A stretch of DNA of 13,456 nt, taken from NCBI GenBank assembly GCA_036444495.1, contig JAZGBC010000236.1:1-13456 (forward strand), read 5' to 3'. Below the pieces are notes generated by a model. That model ran no database searches and was not told the DNA's origin. It worked only from the letters and a program-made list of their open reading frames with translations. Both the position numbers and the translations under genes were made by a program. Positions 8,201 to 13,456 of the stretch are shown here, one piece after another. This DNA comes from JAZGBC01 sp036444495 (lineage in GTDB: Bacteria; Pseudomonadota; Alphaproteobacteria; Kiloniellales; J153). Each line of letters opens with the position of its first letter. Position 1 is the first letter of the stretch.

Positions 8201-8735
8201 CGAGCAGGAGCTGGCTTCCTACCTGATGTATCCAGAGGTCTTTGTCGACTACGCCAAGCATCGGCGTCACTACGGCAGGGTGAGCGCCTTGCCCACCCAG
8301 GTCTTCTTCTATGGCCTGGAGGTGGGCGAAGAGATCGCCGTCAACATCGAGCGGGGCAAGACCCTGATTATCCGCTATCTGGCGACCAGCGATCCCGACG
8401 ACGACGGCCAGCGCACCATCTTTTTCGAGTTGAACGGCCAGCCGCGCACCGTCAAGGTGGCGGACCGGGCCTTGGCGGGCAGCGCGCGCACGCACCGCAA
8501 GGCCGACGAGTCCGATCCGGGTCAGATCGGCGCCCCCATGCCCGGCCTGATTGTCAGCGTCTCGGCCGCAGCCGGGCAAAGCGTGGACAAGGGCGATCGC
8601 CTGTTCACCATCGAGGCCATGAAGATGGAGACCGCGGTCTATGCCGCTGCGCCCGGAGTGGTGGAAGAGGTCGCCGCGCCGGCCGGCACGCGAGTCGAGG
8701 CGCACGACCTGGTGCTGGTCATCGGGTCCATATAG
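5259..8735 (+). CDS. pyc: pyruvate carboxylase
   Basis: Biotin-dependent, ATP-driven carboxylation of pyruvate to oxaloacetate in the cytosol, an anaplerotic and gluconeogenic step; active as a tetramer. The single 1158-residue chain has the alpha4 domain order. Biotin carboxylase is at about 12-465 (LLVANRSEIAIR, ATP-loop KAIWGGGGRGMR from Lys171, EVNPRIQVEH 302-311, QCRITTEDP). Carboxyltransferase follows at about 540-990: TDTTIRDAHQS with metal ligand Asp548, carbamylated Lys722 in GIKDMAGL, metal ligands His751 and His753 in FHTHDTSG, and catalytic Thr888 in VTPTSKVVGD. A biotinyl domain closes the protein with Lys1122 in EAMKMET. Length and order match Rhizobium etli PC (1154). All key residues are present, so it should be active. 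AGGAAA about nine bases before the ATG at 5259 supports the start. The central acetyl-CoA-binding region suggests allosteric activation, as in relatives. Confidence 0.98.
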   Translation: MTREGASGAGLRRIRKLLVANRSEIAIRVCRAATELGVRTVAVYSYEDRFALHRFKADESYLIGRGKEPVQAYLDIGEVLRIAREAHCDAIHPGYGFLSENPALARSCAEAGIVFVGPPPEVMQALGSKVEARALAERAGIPVVPATGALPEDPAETARLAAAVGYPLMLKAIWGGGGRGMRVIEAESELAEQVAAGRREAKAAFGRDEVFLEKLVRRARHVEVQILADRHGEVVHLFERDCTMQRRNQKVVERAPAPYLDEAAREKLCGYAVGLAREAGYRNAGTVEFLMDVDDGAFYFIEVNPRIQVEHTVTEEVTGVDLVKAQIRLAQGAAIGSPESGVPLQENIALNGHALQCRITTEDPLNKFIPDYGRITAYRGATGFGIRLDGGTAFSGAMITPFYDSLLEKVTAWAPSAEEVTARMDRALREFRIRGVATNLWFLEALIGHPSFQGGDYTTRFIDDTPELFEFHPRRDRATRLLTYIGEVVVNGNDEVKDRPVPRRESAPEPPAPPDGEIPSGSRDRFLDLGPEGFAKWMLDQQRVLVTDTTIRDAHQSLLATRMRSYDMLAVAPYYAGALSGLFSLECWGGATFDVAMRFLKEDPWERLEELRAHIPNILFQALLRGANGVGYKNYPDNVVRYFIARAAEAGIDLFRIFDSLNWIENMRVSIDAVRQAGKLCEPSICYSGDLTNPREEKYDIKYYVGLAKELEAAGAHILGIKDMAGLCKPEAARRLVSVLKQEIGIPIHFHTHDTSGMAAASVLAAVEAGVDAVDAAMDSMSGLTSQPNLGSIVEGLRGQARDTGLDRETLRRTAAYWERVRCEYLAFESDMRAGSASVFEHGMPGGQYTNLRQQARAVGLERHWPEVAEAYAAVNRLFGDVIKVTPTSKVVGDMALFMVTNDLTPEAVLDPKREIAFPESVVQFFRGELGQPPGGFPEALQRKVLKGAAPLTVRPGSVLPAVDLDAARAEVENKVHRHVSEQELASYLMYPEVFVDYAKHRRHYGRVSALPTQVFFYGLEVGEEIAVNIERGKTLIIRYLATSDPDDDGQRTIFFELNGQPRTVKVADRALAGSARTHRKADESDPGQIGAPMPGLIVSVSAAAGQSVDKGDRLFTIEAMKMETAVYAAAPGVVEEVAAPAGTRVEAHDLVLVIGSI

Positions 8736-9040
8736 CGAGAATTTGGCTAGAGAAATACTATCCGGGGAGAGTGAATAATTTTCGGATTCATCTGGAAGCA
8801 TAGGTATTATTGGCAGTATGAGCGGCTCGAATTCAGGGTGAATTGTGAGTTTACATATAAATCCGTTGGGTAAATTTGCAGCGATGACATAGTCGGGCGG
8901 CGGGCGCTACGTCAGTCGCGGTTGACGGCTATTTCTTACGGCCCGATGCCGGCGGGCAGGCTGAGAATCAAAGAACTTTAATACTTTACCCTTAGAACAG
9001 GAGTGGGCTTCGTATCAAAAGATGGGATTGCGGTCAGTCC
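8736..9040. other. AT-richer intergenic gap between pyc and the histidine kinase gene
   Basis: This stretch of 305 bases has no supported gene. It is noticeably more AT-rich than its surroundings, especially 8740-8880 and 8968-9000. I see no clear rho-independent terminator for pyc. A perfect-start -35 TTGACG at 8922-8927 is followed 17 bases later by only GATGCC, and TATAAA at 8854-8859 has a poor -35 (TTCAGG at 8832), so no promoter can be called with confidence. AGGAG at 8999-9003 is too far from the kinase ATG at 9041 to serve as its ribosome site. Confidence 0.5.
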
Positions 9041-9982
9041 ATGGCACCTCCGGACAGCGGCAAGGACAAGCGGACTCGCGAGGAACCGCTCGATGAGATC
9101 GCGCGGCTCCAGGCGCGCCTGCGCCAAAGTCAGGAGGAACTGGAGCGTCACGTGGCCGAATTGCAGGACACCCGCGATCGCTACGAGGCCCAGGGCGAGG
9201 AGCTGGTCGCGACCTGCGAGGACCTGGCGGCGGCGCGCGACAAAGCGGTCTACGCCAATCACCACAAGTCCCAGTTCCTGGCGTACATGAGCCACGAGAT
9301 CCGCACGCCGCTCAATGCGATCCTCGGGTTCTCCGAGGTGATCCGGGACGAGGTGCTCGGGCCGGTCACGCCGGAGAAGTACCGCGAGTACGCGGGCGAT
9401 ATCCACACCTCGGGCGACCATCTGCTGGAGCTGATCAACGACATTCTCGATCTGTCCAAGATCGAGGCGGGCAAGCTCGAAATCGAGGAGGCGGAGATCG
9501 ACGTGGCCGCCTCCGTGGAAGCCTCCCTGCGTTTCGTCAGGGAGCGCGCCAACAAGGCCGGCCTGTCGCTCAAGACCGAAACGCCACCCGGCCTGTTGGC
9601 CCTGCATGCCGATGTGCGCATGGTAAAGCAGATGCTCATCAACCTGCTGACCAACGCGGTCAAGTTCACGCCCTCCGGCGGCGAGATCACCGTGGCCGCG
9701 GCGCGCGGCGGCTCGGGCGGGCTCGAGCTGTCGGTGCGCGACACCGGCGCGGGGATCGCGCCCGAGGACCTGTCCAAGGTGATGAAGGCCTACGGCCAGG
9801 CAGGAAAAACCCGCTCACGCGGTTTCGAGGGCACCGGGCTGGGCCTGCAGCTGGTGAAAAAGATGATCGAGCTGCATGGCGGCAGTGTCGAGTTGCAAAG
9901 CGAACTCGGCGCGGGCACGACGTTCACTCTCCGCTTCCCGCCCGAGCGCCTGCTGGACGGCCCGGCCAAGGCAGTCGCCTGA
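9041..9982 (+). CDS. soluble orphan sensor histidine kinase
   Basis: Two-component kinase core without a membrane segment or a recognised sensor domain. Residues about 14-75 are a charged, heptad-like coiled coil (ARLQARLRQSQEELERHVAELQ and on). HisKA follows at about 77-145, with the phosphoacceptor His85 in SHEIRTPLNAILGFSE and the second DHp helix ending in DILDLSKIEAGK. HATPase_c is at about 185-302, with an N box around Asn205 (NLLTNAVKFTPSGG), G1 box DTGAGI (234-239) and G2 box GTGLGL (264-269). All catalytic boxes are intact. It should sense through partner proteins or through the coiled coil. The ATG at 9041 is the first start after an in-frame TAG at 8993, but there is no good ribosome site. 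No response regulator is adjacent, so its target is unknown. The kinase core resembles PleC/DivJ-type alphaproteobacterial kinases. Confidence 0.92.
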   Translation: MAPPDSGKDKRTREEPLDEIARLQARLRQSQEELERHVAELQDTRDRYEAQGEELVATCEDLAAARDKAVYANHHKSQFLAYMSHEIRTPLNAILGFSEVIRDEVLGPVTPEKYREYAGDIHTSGDHLLELINDILDLSKIEAGKLEIEEAEIDVAASVEASLRFVRERANKAGLSLKTETPPGLLALHADVRMVKQMLINLLTNAVKFTPSGGEITVAAARGGSGGLELSVRDTGAGIAPEDLSKVMKAYGQAGKTRSRGFEGTGLGLQLVKKMIELHGGSVELQSELGAGTTFTLRFPPERLLDGPAKAVA

Positions 9983-9990
9983 CAGCAGTC

Positions 9991-10494
9991 TTACCGAATG
10001 GTGGTATCGATGGGCGGGCCGTTCCTGAGCGTCTGATAGACCACGCAGTAACGCTCGGTCAGCTTGAGCAGCGAGGCGAGCTGTTCCTCGGTCGCCTCCG
10101 TGTCCAGGTCGAAGCCGAGCCTGATGTCCCGAAATCCGACCGGGGCCGCCTTATCCACCGCCAGCGTGCCGCGGAAATCCAGATCCCCCTCCGCGGTCAC
10201 GGTGCCGCCCTCGAGCGGGATGTCGAGCGCGGTCGCCACGGCGCGCAGGGTCACCCCGGCACAGGCGGCCAGCGCCTCCAACAGCATGTCTCCGGAACAG
10301 GCGGTCAGGCCATTGCCCCCGGCGGCCTCGTGCAGCCCCGCCTCGACCAGCGCCCGGCCCGTGTCCACCTTGCATACGACGCCCGGCGCGCCGATGTCGC
10401 CGGTCGCGCGCATGGTCACCACGGCCGCCTCGGGCTCGTCCCGGTAGCGCGCCTTCAAGGGCGCCTGCAGCTCGCGCAGTTCGTCCGGTGTCAT
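9991..10494 (-). CDS. OsmC/Ohr-family protein
   Basis: Small cytosolic dimeric protein of the OsmC/Ohr superfamily, many members of which reduce organic hydroperoxides using two reactive cysteines. The 167 residues contain the two family cysteines in their usual contexts: Cys78 in LEALAACAGVTL on the central helix and Cys150 in LTERYCVVYQTL. An additional Cys66 (TACSGDMLL) is also near the first site. The N-terminal third is longer and less conserved than in Ohr, so it is better left as OsmC family than named Ohr or OsmC. The ATG at 10494 follows GAGGAGGA about ten bases upstream, a strong ribosome site. It is 90 bases downstream of ctaA on the same strand, which leaves cotranscription possible, and it converges with the kinase gene with only eight bases between their ends. 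Confidence 0.88.
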   Translation of the reverse strand: MTPDELRELQAPLKARYRDEPEAAVVTMRATGDIGAPGVVCKVDTGRALVEAGLHEAAGGNGLTACSGDMLLEALAACAGVTLRAVATALDIPLEGGTVTAEGDLDFRGTLAVDKAAPVGFRDIRLGFDLDTEATEEQLASLLKLTERYCVVYQTLRNGPPIDTTIR

Positions 10495-10584
10495 GACCGC
10501 CTGTCCTCCTCTTTAAATGTGCTCTTTGGTATCAGCGGGCCGCCAGCATAACCACGCCACTTCCTTGCGCCCATCACGTTTGCG

Positions 10585-11640
10585 TTAGCGCAGCCGATGG
10601 ATCGCCCAGAGGGCCAGGGTAAAGAGCAGCAGCGCGCCCGCCTGATGCAGGGCGCCAAGCCAGACCGGCACCACGAGCAGCAGGGCCGAGACGCCGAGGC
10701 CCACCTGCACCACCGCCATGGCGGGCAGCAGGGCGCAGGCGCTTCGCGCTCCCTGGGCCAGATCGAGCCGGCGCGAGCCGAGCCACAGGCCGAGCGCCGC
10801 CGCCAGGGTGACGAGCGCCAGGACCCGGTGGTTGAACTGCACGGCGATCTCGTTCTCGAAGAGGTTGACCGCCCAGGGGCTGAGGCGCGCATAGCCCCCG
10901 GGCACCAGCTCCCCGTCCATCAGGGGAAAGGTGTTGTAGACCAGCCCCGCGTTCAGCCCGGCGACGAAGCCGCCCGAGGCGAGCGTCACCAGGACCAGCC
11001 CGGCGAAGGCGATCAGGCCGGCGCGCAAGGTCCCGGCGCGCGCGGGACGGCCGGGCGCGGGCGCCGGCAGCAGCAGGCCGAGCGCGATCCAGAGGATATA
11101 GCCGTAGATCAGCACCGCCGCGCCCAGATGCGCCACCAGGCGGTACTGGCTGACGTCCGTGCGCTCGGCGAAGCCGCTCGCCACCATGAACCAGCCCAGT
11201 CCCCCCTGTGCCCCGCCCAGGAGGAACATGGCGGCAAGGTGCGGCGTCAACCCGCGCCGGACCCGGCGGCGCAGCAGAAACCAGAGGAAGGGCAGCAGGA
11301 AGACGAGCCCGATCAGGCGGCCCCAGAGGCGGTGGATGTACTCCCACCAGAAGATGGTCCTGAACTCGGCCAGCGTCATGCCGGCGTTCTGTTCCTGGTA
11401 TTCCGGTATATCCCGGTAGAGGGCGAAGACCCGCTCCCACTCGCCCTGGGAGAGGGGCGGCAGGACGCCGGAAACCGGCGCCCACTCCATGATGGAGAGG
11501 CCCGATTCCGTGAGCCGCGTGATGGCGCCGATGACCGCCATGGCGAAGATCATGGCGCAGCAGACCAGCAGCCACAGGCCGATCGCGCGGTCGTCGGGCG
11601 TGATTCCGGAGGAACGGTCGGCGGCTGCGGTCGAGGTCAT
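10585..11640 (-). CDS. ctaA: heme A synthase (COX15/CtaA type)
   Basis: Inner-membrane enzyme that oxidises the C8 methyl of heme O to the formyl group of heme A, the cofactor of aa3-type cytochrome oxidase. The 351 residues form about eight transmembrane helices in two pseudo-symmetric halves. The four conserved heme-ligand or catalytic histidines are visible: His103 in WEYIHRLWGR, His171 in VAHLGAAV, His271 in QFNHRVLAL and His332 in ALHQAGALLL. GAITRLTESGLSI (38-50) is a further family signature, and the extracytoplasmic WAPVSGVLPP and NTFPLMDG loops fit the proteobacterial/mitochondrial type 2 group. The ATG at 11640 precedes a short acidic N-terminus and the first helix at about 18-40. 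No cta or cox genes adjoin it; it lies between usg and the OsmC gene, which is a stand-alone placement. Confidence 0.96.
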   Translation of the reverse strand: MTSTAAADRSSGITPDDRAIGLWLLVCCAMIFAMAVIGAITRLTESGLSIMEWAPVSGVLPPLSQGEWERVFALYRDIPEYQEQNAGMTLAEFRTIFWWEYIHRLWGRLIGLVFLLPFLWFLLRRRVRRGLTPHLAAMFLLGGAQGGLGWFMVASGFAERTDVSQYRLVAHLGAAVLIYGYILWIALGLLLPAPAPGRPARAGTLRAGLIAFAGLVLVTLASGGFVAGLNAGLVYNTFPLMDGELVPGGYARLSPWAVNLFENEIAVQFNHRVLALVTLAAALGLWLGSRRLDLAQGARSACALLPAMAVVQVGLGVSALLLVVPVWLGALHQAGALLLFTLALWAIHRLR

Positions 11641-11675
11641 GGGCGCCGAAGGCAGGGGGCCGGTTTGGATTGGCC

Positions 11676-11715
11676 GCGATCCTAGCAGATCGCAGCCGCG
11701 GCGAAAGGCCGCGGC
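11676..11715. other. two adjacent inverted repeats upstream of ctaA
   Basis: GCGATC (11676-11681) and GATCGC (11688-11693) flank CTAGCA. Immediately after, GCCGCGGC (11695-11702) and GCCGCGGC (11708-11715) flank GAAAG and can form an 8-bp GC hairpin. They lie 36-75 bases before the ctaA start and after the usg stop on the minus strand. There is no T run, so they are not a standard terminator; an operator or RNA structure role is only possible. Confidence 0.35.
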
Positions 11716-11754
11716 GTCCGCGCCGCCGTTAGGGAATGCGTGATAGGGGCCGCT

Positions 11755-12018
11755 TTACTGCAGGTGCAGGAGCGCCGAGGCGAAGCGCATCTCGGCGGGC
11801 TTGATGAGCTGCTGGCCGGCCACCTTCACCGAGTGCAGCGGCCCGTCCAGGTTGTGCGCCCAGAAGTCGAGGAACTTGTGCAGCATGGGGAAATGCGGCG
11901 CCATGTCGTATTCCTGCCAGATGTAGCTCTGCAGCAGGCCCGGGTGGTCCGGCAGGTGATAGAGGATCTCCGCCGTGGTCAGCCGGTAGTTCCGAAGCTG
12001 TAGCTGCAAGACACTCAT
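11755..12018 (-). CDS. usg: Usg family protein
   Basis: Small uncharacterised protein of the alphaproteobacterial Usg family, named from a trp-operon-associated gene. No biochemical function is established. All 87 residues fit the family, with its near-invariant segments: YRLTTAEILYHLPDHPGLLQSYIWQEYDMAP (11-41) and FPMLHKFLDFWAHNLDGPLHSVKVA (43-67). There is no signal peptide or membrane segment, so it is probably cytosolic. The ATG at 12018 has only a distant G-rich stretch upstream, but it gives exactly the family's N-terminus. It is divergent from groES (311 bases apart) and precedes ctaA by 114 bases; no trp gene is nearby here. Confidence 0.87.
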   Translation of the reverse strand: MSVLQLQLRNYRLTTAEILYHLPDHPGLLQSYIWQEYDMAPHFPMLHKFLDFWAHNLDGPLHSVKVAGQQLIKPAEMRFASALLHLQ

Positions 12019-12165
12019 GATCGCATTTACCCCAACCGATCCGGTCCGGCGCTAAGGGCCTGCCGGTAGCTTACCCACTCCACCAGAGAACAGGAAATAG
12101 GTAAAGGAACCAATAAGTTAGCAGCCAAATGCCGAGACTGCTGCCAGGCCGGCCGGGGCGGATTT

Positions 12166-12207
12166 GGGGGCCCTGAAAGGCGCTTTTTCCGGGCCTTACA
12201 GGCCCCC
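12166..12207. other. GC-rich hairpin abutting the groESL promoter
   Basis: GGGGGCC (12166-12172) can pair with GGCCCCC (12201-12207). Alternatively, a tighter hairpin GGGCC-TTACA-GGCCC forms at 12191-12205. The right arm ends immediately before the TTGACA -35 hexamer. It may be chance in GC-rich DNA, or a site or structure upstream of the chaperonin promoter. Confidence 0.3.
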
Positions 12208-12236
12208 TTGACAGGGCGGCGGGGAGGGCGTAAATC
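12208..12236 (+). promoter_or_regulatory. groESL promoter
   Basis: A perfect -35 TTGACA (12208-12213) and a 17-base spacer lead to TAAATC (12231-12236), a weak -10. The expected start near 12243 lies inside the CIRCE element, as in other HrcA-regulated chaperonin operons. CTTG at 12207-12210 followed by CGTAAAT also loosely resembles an alphaproteobacterial RpoH promoter, so dual recognition is possible but unproven. Confidence 0.7.
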
Positions 12237-12237
12237 C

Positions 12238-12264
12238 TTGGCACTCAACGAGGTGGAGTGCTAA
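12238..12264 (+). promoter_or_regulatory. CIRCE operator (HrcA binding site)
   Basis: TTGGCACTC (12238-12246), nine bases, then GAGTGCTAA (12256-12264). The consensus is TTAGCACTC-N9-GAGTGCTAA; only one base differs (G for A at the third position). It overlaps the predicted transcript start of groESL. This predicts repression by HrcA, encoded elsewhere, with release on heat shock or chaperonin titration. Confidence 0.95.
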
Positions 12265-12329
12265 CAACCCTCCGGCCCTCGGGAAGAAAGATTAAAGAAA
12301 TCAAGGCGTTACACATTGGAGGATATGGC

Positions 12330-12653
12330 ATGAAATTCCGTCCGTTGCATGACCGCGTGGTCATCAGACGTATCGACCAGGACGAGAAGACCATCGGGGG
12401 GATCATCATCCCCGACACCGCCCAGGAGAAGCCCATGGAAGGCGAGATCCTGGCGGTGGGCTCCGGCGTCCGGGGCGAGGATGGCAAGCTCCAACCCCTC
12501 GACGTCAAGGAGGGCGACCGGGTTCTGTTCGGCAAGTGGTCGGGCACCGAGGTCAAGATCGATGGCGAGGATATCTTGATCGTCAAGGAGTCCGACATCA
12601 TGGGGGTGATCACCGGCAGGGCCGGCGCCAAGGGTAGAAAAAAGGCCGCCTAG
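12330..12653 (+). CDS. groES: co-chaperonin GroES (10 kDa chaperonin)
   Basis: Heptameric lid that caps GroEL during ATP-driven protein folding in the cytosol. The start is the ATG at 12330 with GGAGGA (12318-12323) six bases upstream; further upstream codons run through the CIRCE leader and are not coding. The 107-residue product begins MKFRPLHDRVVIRR, has the mobile loop around 17-32 (QDEKTIGGIIIPDTAQ) that binds GroEL, and contains KEGDRVLFGKWSGTEVKIDGE and LIVKESDIMGVI. The protein runs about ten residues beyond the usual C-terminus (typical 95-97), adding a basic tail GRAGAKGRKKAA. It is first in the groES-groEL operon, 33 bases before groEL, and is controlled by the CIRCE element. Confidence 0.97.
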   Translation: MKFRPLHDRVVIRRIDQDEKTIGGIIIPDTAQEKPMEGEILAVGSGVRGEDGKLQPLDVKEGDRVLFGKWSGTEVKIDGEDILIVKESDIMGVITGRAGAKGRKKAA

Positions 12654-12686
12654 GGGGCCAAGGAAACACGTAGGAGAAGACAAGCT

Positions 12687-13456
<770 letters not shown>

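Noticed and set aside
7674..8801. 375-codon minus-strand ORF at the pyc 3' end
   Set aside because: It is antisense to the carboxyltransferase and biotinyl domains, with shadow-like composition.
9003..9290. GTG-started ORF in another frame at the kinase 5' end, close to AGGAG
   Set aside because: It overlaps the kinase's coiled coil and DHp helix, its product is Arg/Ser/Thr-rich and it lacks any family motif.
10597..11685. 362-codon plus-strand ORF over ctaA
   Set aside because: It is antisense to heme A synthase, and its Gln/Arg/Glu/His-rich product is typical of the complement of membrane-protein codons.
12258..12329. GroES starting upstream at the GTG at 12258
   Set aside because: Those codons overlap the CIRCE element and untranslated leader. 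The ATG at 12330 has GGAGGA at ideal spacing and gives the family N-terminus.

Overview
This is a GC-rich chromosomal segment, most likely from an alphaproteobacterium of the Rhodospirillales-like or other non-model kind. The evidence is the Usg-family gene, the COX15-type heme A synthase, a single-chain pyruvate carboxylase of Rhizobium size, CIRCE control of groESL and strong G/C bias at third codon positions. Almost everything is housekeeping or core metabolism, and I see no phage, transposon, CRISPR array or evident defence locus.

Layout from left to right. Positions 173-2788 hold three minus-strand genes that read apaG, folE, trkH in transcription order, with a good sigma70-type promoter at 2845-2873. 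A plus-strand tRNA-Gly(CCC) with its own clear promoter follows at 3031-3105. Directly after it is a GTG-started gene (3219-4052) for a membrane-anchored peptidoglycan-binding-domain protein. Its codon use is more AT-rich than its neighbours', and it is the only real 'unknown' in the window. Next is a minus-strand DehI-type 2-haloacid dehalogenase homologue (4124-5002), divergent from a large pyruvate carboxylase gene (5259-8735). The 256-base gap between them holds an 8+8 inverted repeat and a possible 18-codon leader ORF. After an AT-richer 305-base gap comes a soluble orphan histidine kinase (9041-9982).

The right part holds minus-strand genes for an OsmC-family protein, heme A synthase (ctaA) and Usg. 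The window ends with the groES-groEL chaperonin operon on the plus strand, preceded by a TTGACA promoter and a near-perfect CIRCE operator. groEL is cut by the window end.

Functionally the window mixes potassium uptake, folate/pterin entry, respiration (heme A for cytochrome aa3 oxidase), anaplerosis (oxaloacetate from pyruvate), thiol-peroxide stress and protein folding. The most interesting leads are the DehI homologue, which keeps the positions I align with the known catalytic Asp and Asn, and the atypical peptidoglycan-binding protein beside tRNA-Gly. I did not find a convincing new multi-gene system.
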